Positions 36,878 to 44,705 of a DNA stretch of 64,000 bases are shown in pieces; within the stretch, counting starts at the first letter, position 1, and each line of letters starts with the position of its first letter. The position numbers and the translations under genes were made by a program. Source of the stretch: Halorubrum sp. 48-1-W (lineage in GTDB: Archaea > Halobacteriota > Halobacteria > Halobacteriales > Haloferacaceae). The stretch spans positions 281,132-345,131 of the forward strand of contig NZ_QMIM01000001.1 in NCBI RefSeq assembly GCF_003287355.1, written 5' to 3'. The notes beneath the pieces were generated by a model that was given only the letters and a program-made list of their open reading frames with translations, was not told the origin of the DNA and made no database searches.

Positions 36878-38551
36878 CTACTCCCTCTGGGTGACGTAGA
36901 GTCCGGCGCCGAGGGCGGCGACGAGCGCGAGGACGCCGAGCACGAGCGGGACGGTGCCGACCCCGGAAAGCGGGGACGTGTCCTCCGCCTCGACGACGGT
37001 CACCGGTACGCGAGTCGTATCCGAGAGCTGACTGTCCCCGTCGGCGTCGTCGTACCGGAAGTCGAACGAGACGGGATACGTCTTCGCGACCCCCGACGAC
37101 TCCGCGGAGAGGGTGAACGTCATCGTCGTCGACTCGCCGGGCTCGAGCGACGCGGCGAACGCCTCGTCGTCGTCGCTGTCGAGGGGATCGTCGGCGAACA
37201 GCCGTGCCTCGACGTCCGTGACCGTCTCGTCGAGGTTGTTCGTCACCTCGACGTCCATCTCCACGCTCCCGCCGGCTTCGACCTCGCGGTCCTCGACTTC
37301 GAGTCGGAACTGGTCACGCTGCGGCTCGACCGAGTAGCCGAGTTCCACGTTCTCGTAGACGCGCTGTTCGTTCTCGTCGTTTCGGTACTCGACGACCAGA
37401 TCGGACGAGCGGTCGATCGGCTTCGCCTCGCCGTTGACCTCCAGGGGGAACCGGAACGAGTCGGACTCGCCCGCTGCGAGCGTCCCGACGGCCACGGAGG
37501 GCTCCCGTGGAACCACGTTCGCCGACTCGTCGGCGAACCGGACGACGACGTTCCGCGCCTCGTTCGGCCCCTCGTTCGTCACGGTCCCGTACACGTCCCC
37601 TTGCTCGCCGACGTAGAGGTCCGACTCCACGTCGTCGACGCCGAACCGCTGTTCGGGTCCGGGCGTCACGTCGACGGAGGGTCGCCGATCCGCGCGTTGA
37701 TACCCCTCCGGCGTCTCGAAGGCCACCGTCCCGTTGAGGACGTACTCGCGCACCGACGCACTCGACGTGAACCCGACGTCGTATCGGACGGTCCGCGTCT
37801 CGTTCGGCGCGAGCTCGTCGATGCTCGCGGTGCCGCTGGATCCCTCGCCGAACCCGACCTGCGGGCTCGAGGACTCGAGCGCCACCGTGAGGTCCCGAGC
37901 GGCGTCCGGGCCGACGTTCCGGACCTCCGCTTCGAGCGTGCCCTCGTCGCCGACCGTCGCGTCGGTCGTCGCATTCGAGATCTCGAAGCGTGCGTCGCCG
38001 TCGACCTCGACGTCGACCTCGGTCGAGAGGGTCCGCGACCGGTCGATGGTCACCCCACCCGACTGCTGGTAGGTGTAGGAGTACTCGACCTCGACGTCGA
38101 CCGTGTAGGTGCCGTCCTCGACGTCCTCGGGGACGCTCACCGCGAGCGGCACCTCCCCCGGTCGGTCCTCGGTGACGGATCCGATCGCGAGCGTCCCGCT
38201 CTCGACGGTCAGCGGCGTCCCCTCGGCGTCCGCCTCGACCCGGACGTTTCTCGCGGTCGTGACCACGCCGCGTGCCTCGGACGTCCCCAGATCCAGGTCC
38301 CCGTCGTTGGTGACCTGGAGCGGCACCGTGTTCGTCCGCCCCGGAGTGAGGGTCGGGTCGGATGTACTGACCGCCAGATCCGGGGACCCGCGGATGAGTC
38401 CACCCGACTGCTGGGGCGTCACCGCCGAGCCAGCGGCGACTGCGCCCGTATCGACCGCCCCGCCGCCCGTCGCCGCGACGGCGAAGCCCGCCGTCCCGCT
38501 CGTCAGAAGCGTCACCGAGACGAGCGCGACGAGGACCGTCCGCGCGTTCAT
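36878..38551 (-). CDS. Secreted COG1361-type (CARDB-like) protein, partner of the RND exporter
   Basis: 557 residues from ATG 38551. Signal sequence (MNARTVLVALVSVTLLTSGTAG...), repeated Ig-like strand segments of about 110 residues (TVPLQVTNDGDLDL; LEAEVRNVGPDAARDLTVALE; GTVTNEGPNEARNVVVRF; MDVEVTNNLDETVTDVEARL) and a single C-terminal membrane helix before a short basic tail (LVALGAGLYVTQRE). COG1361 proteins are frequently encoded with RND exporters in haloarchaea and probably act as an extracellular adaptor. A longer reading to 38716 has no signal peptide at its start and is rejected. Stop TAG abuts the exporter's ATG. Confidence 0.88.
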   Translation of the reverse strand: MNARTVLVALVSVTLLTSGTAGFAVAATGGGAVDTGAVAAGSAVTPQQSGGLIRGSPDLAVSTSDPTLTPGRTNTVPLQVTNDGDLDLGTSEARGVVTTARNVRVEADAEGTPLTVESGTLAIGSVTEDRPGEVPLAVSVPEDVEDGTYTVDVEVEYSYTYQQSGGVTIDRSRTLSTEVDVEVDGDARFEISNATTDATVGDEGTLEAEVRNVGPDAARDLTVALESSSPQVGFGEGSSGTASIDELAPNETRTVRYDVGFTSSASVREYVLNGTVAFETPEGYQRADRRPSVDVTPGPEQRFGVDDVESDLYVGEQGDVYGTVTNEGPNEARNVVVRFADESANVVPREPSVAVGTLAAGESDSFRFPLEVNGEAKPIDRSSDLVVEYRNDENEQRVYENVELGYSVEPQRDQFRLEVEDREVEAGGSVEMDVEVTNNLDETVTDVEARLFADDPLDSDDDEAFAASLEPGESTTMTFTLSAESSGVAKTYPVSFDFRYDDADGDSQLSDTTRVPVTVVEAEDTSPLSGVGTVPLVLGVLALVAALGAGLYVTQRE

Positions 38552-38790
38552 CGCTCCCTCCGCGTGACGACCGCGAGCGATCGACGCCGTCCCGTCCGAT
38601 GCGAGTTGGCCCGCTCGGCCGATCGTTCCGTCCGAGACCCGCGAACTCCGGACCGGTCGCCGGCGTGATCCTGCGTCTGCTTCACGACCGTACGTGAATC
38701 CACGAATCAATAACACCTTTGTTTTTGAATTCGTACTACGGCTATGACCGAACTGAACACGCCTCCGATCGTCCGGACGACGGGACGTCC

Positions 38791-39399
38791 ATGAGTCGAT
38801 TCTCCGACGCCGAGCGCGACCGGATCCGCTCGGAGCTCGTCGCGGACGGTCGCGAGCTGTTCGCCCGGTTCGGGTTCGATCGAACCCGGATCAAGGACGT
38901 TACCGAGTCGGTCGGCATCGGCACCAGCACGTTCTACCAGTTCTTCGACTCGAAGGAGGCGCTGTACGTCGCGGTGCTTCACGCCGAGCGGGAGCGCCTC
39001 GAATCGCGCATCGACGAGGCGGTCTCCGGAGCCGACACGCCCCGCGAGGAAGTGACGACGATGCTCCGGACGACCCTCCGGGAGGTCCGGTCGAACCCCC
39101 TCGCCTCCCGGCTGATCGTCGAGGGCGAACTCCAGCTGCTCTCCGACCAGCTCTCGGAAGCCGAGCGGCAGTCGATCGGCCCCGACGCCCACGAGACCGA
39201 ACTCCCCCACGCCAGCCGCTGGGCGGCGATGGACGAGATCCGATACGACGACCCCGCCCTGCTAAGCGGGCTCCTCCGGTCGCTGATCTTCGTCACCCGC
39301 GCGCAGGACTCCCCTATCGGCGCGCTCGCCGTCACCGAGTACGAGGCGGTCGAAGCCGCCCTGATCGAGACGGTCGTCGACGGGCTGTTCGTGGAGTGA
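38791..39399 (+). CDS. TetR-family transcriptional regulator
   Basis: 202 residues from ATG 38791. N-terminal helix-turn-helix typical of TetR/AcrR: ELVADGRELFARFGFDRTRIKDVTESVGIGTSTFYQFFDSKEALY (residues about 13-57). The C-terminal ligand domain is less conserved. Divergent from the COG1361-RND operon, so it most likely represses that exporter; the 239-bp intergenic region has an AT-rich AATCAATAACACCTTTG core where both promoters must lie. A TTG at 38719 would add 24 residues of unlikely sequence. Confidence 0.92.
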   Translation: MSRFSDAERDRIRSELVADGRELFARFGFDRTRIKDVTESVGIGTSTFYQFFDSKEALYVAVLHAERERLESRIDEAVSGADTPREEVTTMLRTTLREVRSNPLASRLIVEGELQLLSDQLSEAERQSIGPDAHETELPHASRWAAMDEIRYDDPALLSGLLRSLIFVTRAQDSPIGALAVTEYEAVEAALIETVVDGLFVE

Positions 39400-39472
39400 G
39401 CCGTCCACCCCGGGCTACGCCCTCGGTGAGAGTCAGAAGCGTTAAACGGCTGTCCGGGATACGCCCTCGTGA

Positions 39473-39545
39473 GGGCGCGTAGCTCAGCGGACAGAGCACT
39501 TGGTTCCGGACCAAGATGCCGCGGGTTCAAATCCCGTCGCGCCCG
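39473..39545 (+). tRNA. tRNA-Arg (anticodon CCG)
   Basis: 73-nt cloverleaf: acceptor GGGCGCG/CGCGCCC with discriminator G; D-arm GCTC...GAGC; anticodon stem CTTGG/CCAAG with loop TTCCGGA (anticodon CCG, Arg); T-arm GCGGG-TTCAAAT-CCCGT. CCA is not encoded. A GTTAAACG element about 30 nt upstream (39440-39447) can serve as its TATA box. Its 3' end is the insertion point of the island to the right. Confidence 0.95.
39526..39545 (+). other. att core: 3' end of tRNA-Arg
   Basis: The last 20 nt of the tRNA (TTCAAATCCCGTCGCGCCCG) is the sequence duplicated downstream and therefore the likely attachment core used by tyrosine integrases. Confidence 0.6.
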
Positions 39546-39580
39546 CTATCTGCGAACGAAGTGAGCAGTAGCGGCGCATG

Positions 39581-39753
39581 CGGGATTTGAACCCTGCCAG
39601 TCGCAGCCCGCGCAGCGAACGGAGTGAGCGAGCAGGACCGTCTGGCTCTGGTTCAAAATCCCGTCGCGCCCGTTCCTTCGCTTCGCTCAGTCACGGGCGC
39701 GACTGACCCCCGCTCGCTCACTGCGTTCGCTCGCGGGGATCCCGTCGCGCCCG
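39581..39753. repeat. Additional direct and inverted copies of the tRNA-Arg 3' end
   Basis: Direct copies: GGTTCAAAATCCCGTCGCG plus CCCG at 39650-39672 (one extra A) and ATCCCGTCGCGCCCG at 39739-39753. An inverted T-arm copy, CGGGATTTGAACCC, lies at 39581-39594. Between them are short CTCGCTCACTGCGTTCGCTC-like palindromic spacers. This is expected of repeated integration and excision at one tRNA gene. Confidence 0.75.
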
Positions 39754-40064
39754 TATCGTTGTAATCGCATGACTGCGTCGGGGTAGACACCGGAATACTC
39801 CAATGCGCGTGCTTTCGTTCGATAGGTGACCGTCCACGGATGCATCGGTGGGGTTCGCGTCCAGCCCTACTGGACTCAGTAGAGAAGATCGATCACTGAT
39901 TGACTCATCAACCCCGGTTGGTTGGAGAGACCGCCTCAAATCCTTACAGGGTCCAGCTACTGGATCGAGAGAATATGTCCGCCACAGGAATTCCGTCGTT
40001 TTCTCCGACTAATTCTTGAATTAGCCGATAGAATGTGCCTGCGTATTGTGCAATACGGATTTGA
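39754..40064. other. Island left margin, no supported gene
   Basis: About 310 bp, markedly lower GC than the core. A minus-strand frame (about 39,690-39,845; MHPWTVTYRTKARALEYSGV...) has protein-like composition for some 33 codons before running into the att repeats; it may be a remnant gene but matches nothing I know. Confidence 0.4.
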
Positions 40065-40982
40065 TTATTGGGTGTCGGATGCTTGCCAGCCACTCGGAAC
40101 GTACTGTTCAAAGTCGGGGGTGTCAGACGGTCCAAATGGTCGGAAAACTCGTTCGTTCGCTATTCTGTACCCGTCGATAACATCCTGTCCCGGCCCGGTA
40201 ACGTAGCCGACAAAGGCCATTGCCAGAGCATAGGCAGTATCGTAGCGGGCAGGATTCACGGGGATGATACCGTACTCGTTTCGGAGCAACGGTGGATGGT
40301 CCTCGATACCATAGGAGACGTGGGGAACAAGCGTGTCCTTGGCGACATTGAGGAAGGTTCCACGTTCAGTCAACGTGTACGCTCCCGTCTGTCCGGCCAT
40401 GATGAGTGTGTTTCCCATCCCTTGACCAGTTTCACTATACCATGTCCCCTCCGGATCGATTCCCGCTTCGTTCCACAACTGGCGTTCGCGGAGATGGGTC
40501 CCAGAGCGGTCACCTCGTGACAAGAACGTGGCCTCGGAATTAGCGATAGCTTCGAACGCCTCGATCGGTCCGTTTCCAGCAATGTTGGCAGGGTCCTCAG
40601 CTGGTCCAACGACCAGAAAGTCGTTCACCATGACCGAACGACGGTTGATACCGTGTCCTTCTCGAAGAAACGTGTCCTCCAGCTGACGAGCGTGAACGAA
40701 GACGAGATCACAATCTCCATTTTGGGCGGTTCGAAGCGCTCCGCCAGTACCTTGGACGATTGGTCCGACAGTTGTCCCGAACTGTTCTTCGAATCCCGGG
40801 AGTAGCGCATCGATCAATCCGCTATCGTATGTTGTCGTCGTCGTTGCAAGCGTCAACGGTGCTTCGGGCAGGGATTCCCCACTGGGTGAAGACACACTCC
40901 CGACACAGCCAGTAAGAGAAAGACTTCCACCGACACCGAATAGCTGGATATATCGACGGCGGTCCACAGAGTATGATACCAT
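40065..40982 (-). CDS. tupA: TupA-like tungstate-binding lipoprotein, orphan
   Basis: 305 residues. N-terminus RRRYIQLFGVGGSLSLTGC combines a twin-arginine with a lipobox (LTGC, residues 23-26), as in haloarchaeal Tat lipoproteins. The mature start LTLATTTTTYDSGLIDALLPGFEEQFG and TGGALRTAQNGDCDLVFVHA, FLSRGDRSGTHLRERQLW, GMGNTLIMAGQTGAYTLTERGTF match TupA-type tungstate substrate-binding proteins. TupB and TupC, the usual permease and ATPase, are not adjacent, so it either works with components elsewhere or is stranded cargo of the island. Lower GC than the core. Confidence 0.88.
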   Translation of the reverse strand: MVSYSVDRRRYIQLFGVGGSLSLTGCVGSVSSPSGESLPEAPLTLATTTTTYDSGLIDALLPGFEEQFGTTVGPIVQGTGGALRTAQNGDCDLVFVHARQLEDTFLREGHGINRRSVMVNDFLVVGPAEDPANIAGNGPIEAFEAIANSEATFLSRGDRSGTHLRERQLWNEAGIDPEGTWYSETGQGMGNTLIMAGQTGAYTLTERGTFLNVAKDTLVPHVSYGIEDHPPLLRNEYGIIPVNPARYDTAYALAMAFVGYVTGPGQDVIDGYRIANERVFRPFGPSDTPDFEQYVPSGWQASDTQ

Positions 40983-41191
40983 CCTGAATTACAAAAATAC
41001 CTATGTGTAACCTTTTCTAGTTTCTTCCGGAAGGCAGTGTTTTCTCACCGTGATGCACGATAGGTACGTTCTCTGTATCGATTGCGGTCGGGTCTGACGC
41101 GACCACCAACTGAGAATCGCAACTTCTTGAATTTCGTAGCGAATAGACCCGCGGGCCCCCGGGATATCCAGTGTACCCTCGCGGGCAACTG

Positions 41192-41521
41192 CTACTCGCC
41201 GACGCTGTTGAGCGCGCTGTTTAGCTCGAAGAGCTCTCGGACGACGTTACTGTCCGCGACCCGGTACCGACGCGGTGACGTGTTCGGAACCTCCTCGATG
41301 AGTTCAACCTCGATCAAGAGGTCGGTGTAGTTGCCGGCGGTTTGGCGCGTGACACCGGCGTGTTCTGCGAGTTCGGTCTTGTTGAACTCGCGGTTCGGCG
41401 GGAGATCGAGCAGCGCGTCTACGAGAATCGGGATCGCATCGTGCTGCGTGAGGTACAGCCACCCGCTCGGGTGCTCCTTCCGGAGTTCTTTCTTCGCTCC
41501 GCGGTCGTCCGCGTGTTCCAT
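41192..41521 (-). CDS. Winged-helix transcriptional regulator
   Basis: 109 residues. Residues about 45-95 form a helix-turn-helix with wing: EFNKTELAEHAGVTRQTAGNYTDLLIEVELIEEVPNTSPRRYRV. Basic N-terminus (RGAKKELRKEHPSGW). Lies downstream of the Doc/46-residue pair on the same strand and could be in the same unit or regulate it. Typical of small plasmid- and virus-borne haloarchaeal regulators. Confidence 0.8.
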   Translation of the reverse strand: MEHADDRGAKKELRKEHPSGWLYLTQHDAIPILVDALLDLPPNREFNKTELAEHAGVTRQTAGNYTDLLIEVELIEEVPNTSPRRYRVADSNVVRELFELNSALNSVGE

Positions 41522-41591
41522 ACTACTCGTGTAGGGTGAGTCCGCTTGCGTGTATAACTACCCCCACTAGCGGTAACAGCCAGTACCGGTG

Positions 41592-41732
41592 TTATTCGTC
41601 TTCGAGAGCGTCGTAGACCTCTCGGTTCGCATCTCGGTCGTCCGCCGCGACCCGTCGAACCAGTTCCCGCCGGATGTCCTCCATCACGTCGTCAAGCGGT
41701 GATGTCGTTTCCGCTCCCTCTTCGGTGGCCAT
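41592..41732 (-). CDS. Small acidic 46-residue protein downstream of the Doc toxin
   Basis: ATG 41732 to TAA 41592. Sequence starts MATEEGAETTSPLDDVMEDI and ends in an Arg-rich helix (RRELVRRVAADDRDANREVYDALEDE). Spaced 26 nt after the Doc gene stop on the same strand. Size and position would suit an antitoxin, but it does not resemble Phd, and antitoxins usually precede Doc. No DNA-binding motif is evident. Confidence 0.6.
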   Translation of the reverse strand: MATEEGAETTSPLDDVMEDIRRELVRRVAADDRDANREVYDALEDE

Positions 41733-41757
41733 ACCTACAGGAACGCGTCGAACGCCG

Positions 41758-42246
41758 TTAATCGTTCGGGTCTAACGAATCGCCTGTCAACTCCGCTAGC
41801 CCGTACCGGACGAGTTCGTCTCGCCACACTTCGATCTCACCGGCCAGATCGAGTGCTTCGGTGTGGGATCGGAGATAGTCGGTGGTTTCCGCCTCATCAA
41901 CGGCCGCTTCGTCGGTGCCGAACGCTTTCAGTATCGTTCTCACTTCGCTGTTGTACTCGAACCGATACCCGTTGAGGAAGTAGAAGACGACCGTCACGTT
42001 GAGCGCGGTACGTTTGTTCGCATCGACGAAGGGGTGATTAGCGACGAGGAGCCGCAGAAGATGATACGCCTTCTGGTGGATGGTTTCCGGCGCTGAGCCG
42101 AAGCTCCCCTCTTCGATGTAGTTCAGTGCGAACTCGATGTCACCACGGTTCCGAACACCGTCGGGAGTATCGGGGTACTCCGCGACGACGTCGTCGTGGA
42201 TGGTGACGACGTCTTCGACGGACGGGTACCACAACGAGTCGGCCAT
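41758..42246 (-). CDS. Doc/Fic-family toxin
   Basis: 162 residues from ATG 42246 (a longer reading to 42357 lacks a signal and crosses the promoter). The Doc-type motif HPFVDANKRTALN is at residues 71-83; the A-N-K (rather than G-N-G) version is that of phage P1 Doc, which phosphorylates EF-Tu instead of AMPylating. Supporting Doc features: GVRNRGDIEFALNYI near residue 30-44 and YHLLRLLVAN before the motif. Likely growth-inhibiting toxin stabilising the island. A 14-bp palindrome sits in its promoter. Confidence 0.88.
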   Translation of the reverse strand: MADSLWYPSVEDVVTIHDDVVAEYPDTPDGVRNRGDIEFALNYIEEGSFGSAPETIHQKAYHLLRLLVANHPFVDANKRTALNVTVVFYFLNGYRFEYNSEVRTILKAFGTDEAAVDEAETTDYLRSHTEALDLAGEIEVWRDELVRYGLAELTGDSLDPND

Positions 42247-42263
42247 TCGCTCCAATCTCAATA

Positions 42264-42277
42264 CTACACCAGTGTAG
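42264..42277. promoter_or_regulatory. Palindrome in the Doc promoter (candidate operator)
   Basis: CTACAC-CA-GTGTAG, a perfect 6+6 inverted repeat whose edge lies 17 nt before the Doc ATG and overlaps an AGTATTG TATA-like element on the minus strand. Toxin-antitoxin loci are commonly autoregulated through such sites. Confidence 0.55.
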
Positions 42278-42558
42278 ATGTTGCTATGATGAGACGGGAG
42301 AGTGATGTCAGAAATCGCTTTTTTCAGGACGCCGATTTCGACCGTCTCACGCCTCAAAGGTCGATCCGTTCGACAGTCAAACCAGCGCCCGTCGCGCCAA
42401 TCGAATCTTCTTCGTACAGAGCTGGTCTGGTTAGGGGTTTCAACATTGACTACTCGCTCTCGTCAGCGATCGGATTTTCGACACCGCTCTGCCCTCCGGT
42501 TCTTTAATTTGATATTATAATATGAAGACATATCTGTTTAGGATATGATACTCAACTA

Positions 42559-43581
42559 ATGTATCGGTTCACTCCGGACGACATCGATCGCGAGCGAGCC
42601 CACCACCAGGCAGTCATTCAGGGAACCGACGACCTCGACGCGAAGCGGATCGGCAACCTCGGCGAACTCGCGTTCGAACAGTTCTGTCGCGAGTACCTCC
42701 CCGTCGAGATGTGGGAGTGGGAAAACGAGGAGGCGATCCGACGGTGTAACTCGGAGAGCTTCTCCGGGCACGATTTCGAGGTGTTCGGCTACACGGTCGA
42801 CGTGAAGTCCTCGCGGGACGTCTCGACCTTCCTTCCCGAATCGCTCGTCGAACGGGACCCCGACGACGACATCGTGGCGATGGTCTGGCATCGGGACAAC
42901 GAGGACAGTCTCATGTTGCTCGGGTGGGAGCGCCTCGAGACCCTGAAATCGAAGGTCGAAACGGAGGCGGCCTTCTCCGGGGAATCGCCGGAGAAACTCG
43001 ACCACCTCGCGGCACGACCGATGAACGAGTTGCTCGATCTGGGTCCCAACACCGCTCACATGAATCAGAAGCCGGAGAATCCGTTCTCGCCGGGGGATCG
43101 AGTGGTGAAGGCTGGCGACTCGGAGCCGTCGGTGGGGATCGTCGTCGAGGTGCTGCCTCCGGAGCAGAACACCGGCGCGTTCGGACACGAAATGGACGGG
43201 GAAGCGGTGCGGGTCGCCTTCCCGAGTTCGCTCGACGAGGGACCGGGTGCGTGGCGCGACTACCACCCCGCGATCCTCGCGTCGTACTGTGACGACCAAG
43301 CCGTCAAGCTCTGGACGTACAAACACGAGAATCTCGCGTTCGCGGAGAACCCGTATGTTCCGGGGGACCAGGTAATCAAGACCAGCCATAGCGATCCGGA
43401 CACGGCCGTCGTGGTGGAAGGCTCTGAGGAGCGTGGCGATGACAACGTGACAGTCGCGTTCTTGGGTGATTTCGAGGAGGAGGACGTACCGCCGAGAGAG
43501 CTTGCGAAGTACTGTGAGGAGAGCGGGATCAAGTGTTACACGTACGAGTATTCTGAACTGGAATTCTCAACGCAAGACTGA
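42559..43581 (+). CDS. Predicted PD-(D/E)XK-like nuclease with two copies of an unknown C-terminal domain
   Basis: 340 residues. N-terminal region: helix with GNLGELAFEQFCREYL (Glu36), then SGHDFEVFGYTVDVKSSR with Asp72 and D81-V-K83, the spacing of a PD-(D/E)XK endonuclease core. Residues about 172-255 and 262-338 are two related copies of a domain: NPFSPGDRVVKAGDSEPSVG ... AFPSS ... AILASYCDD ... LWTYKHENLAF, and NPYVPGDQVIKTSHSDPDTA ... AFLGD ... ELAKYCEE ... CYTYEYSELEF. I do not recognise the domain. Upstream sequence is strongly AT-rich. Position in the island beside a Doc toxin and a restriction-modification pair suggests mobile-element defence or a solitary modification-dependent nuclease. 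Confidence 0.75.
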   Translation: MYRFTPDDIDRERAHHQAVIQGTDDLDAKRIGNLGELAFEQFCREYLPVEMWEWENEEAIRRCNSESFSGHDFEVFGYTVDVKSSRDVSTFLPESLVERDPDDDIVAMVWHRDNEDSLMLLGWERLETLKSKVETEAAFSGESPEKLDHLAARPMNELLDLGPNTAHMNQKPENPFSPGDRVVKAGDSEPSVGIVVEVLPPEQNTGAFGHEMDGEAVRVAFPSSLDEGPGAWRDYHPAILASYCDDQAVKLWTYKHENLAFAENPYVPGDQVIKTSHSDPDTAVVVEGSEERGDDNVTVAFLGDFEEEDVPPRELAKYCEESGIKCYTYEYSELEFSTQD

Positions 43582-43652
43582 TCCAGCTGCTGTAACGTAC
43601 TGGTTGCTCTGGCGAGAGGATTTTTATCCAGCGGTGAAAACTTCGATCTTGA

Positions 43653-44690
43653 ATGAGAGTATCGACGGCAAAAGAGGAACTGCTTGATAGGGGGTTACAG
43701 ATCGATCACGAGCAGTTTGAACAGCTCTGTAAAATGGTGATCGAGCGGGCAGAGCCAACTCGTGAACTCGAGTTAACACCGTTCCGTGGCGATGGTGGTA
43801 TCGATATTCACGCGGTCATCGATCGAGAACTGTTCCACGCACGGCTCGGCGTACAAGCAAAACAATACACTACCGGTAACACCGTCGGCGCCCGTACCCT
43901 CCGCGGATTTAAAGGTGCACTCTCAGAACAACAGTATCATATCGGAACGGTGATTACGACATCCTCGTTCACGTCCGGAGCAGAGACAAGCGCAAACCAA
44001 GATTTCATCCGGCTGATCGACGGTGACCGGCTCACGGACATCATGATCGAGAGCAGTATCGGCGTCGTTACAGACGACGAATCATACGAACTGGATCCCA
44101 CGTTCTGGAGTGCGTTCGAGAAGCCGGAGCGAACCGACTCAATCCCGCCGCTAGAGGTCCCACAAGCGGACAATTTTGACGTAATACGCACAGTCATCCG
44201 AGCGGTTGGGACGGGTTCTGACATCAAACCCGATATCGCAGAATACGTTCGGAGACAGACGGATACAGACACGTTCGATCCGCGGCAAGCGGATTATTAC
44301 GGTATTGCCGCGTGGCTTCTTCAGTTTCTTCACAAAGACCAGGAGATCGAAATCGACAACCATACGATCCGTCATTGGGGACTCACTCGGCTCGGTGAGG
44401 AATACCTCACGTACCTCGATCGTGGCGATCGAGAATCCGCGGATAGCCTCCTCACACAGCAGATCCGTGATGTCGAGATCATCTCCCGTGTATACACTCA
44501 ACTAGAAGAAGACGGTACTCTCTCCCGACGTGATATTACGGAGATCCTCGCAGCCGAAACAGATCTCTCGGATTCAACCACTCGTCGACGTGCCCGAACC
44601 GTTGGACAGTGGCTTGTCCGCCTCCCTGAAATCACGACGAGCGGTCGAGGATCCGAGCAACAATACGTTCTAGCCTCAACGCCACGTTGA
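43653..44690 (+). CDS. Mrr-like restriction endonuclease
   Basis: 345 residues. Catalytic core: DHEQFEQLCKMVIERAEPT, then PFRGDGGIDIHAVI (residues 44-55, active-site Asp), LGVQAKQYTTGNTVG (QxK at 68-70) and GTVITTSSFTSGAETSA, as in Mrr/PF04471 endonucleases with the GDGGID...QxK pattern. A C-terminal winged helix (SRRDITEILAAETDLSDSTTRRRARTVGQWLV) could recognise DNA. Faces the Dam-type methylase gene 15 bp away, so the two probably form a restriction-modification system; alternatively a methylation-dependent enzyme. GC content is clearly lower than that of core genes. Confidence 0.85.
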   Translation: MRVSTAKEELLDRGLQIDHEQFEQLCKMVIERAEPTRELELTPFRGDGGIDIHAVIDRELFHARLGVQAKQYTTGNTVGARTLRGFKGALSEQQYHIGTVITTSSFTSGAETSANQDFIRLIDGDRLTDIMIESSIGVVTDDESYELDPTFWSAFEKPERTDSIPPLEVPQADNFDVIRTVIRAVGTGSDIKPDIAEYVRRQTDTDTFDPRQADYYGIAAWLLQFLHKDQEIEIDNHTIRHWGLTRLGEEYLTYLDRGDRESADSLLTQQIRDVEIISRVYTQLEEDGTLSRRDITEILAAETDLSDSTTRRRARTVGQWLVRLPEITTSGRGSEQQYVLASTPR

Positions 44691-44705
44691 GCGATCTTCG
44701 ACAGT

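Noticed and set aside
39950..40206. Plus-strand frame of 94 codons at the island edge
   Set aside because: Antisense to the start of the TupA gene end and att-proximal region; no coding bias or motif.
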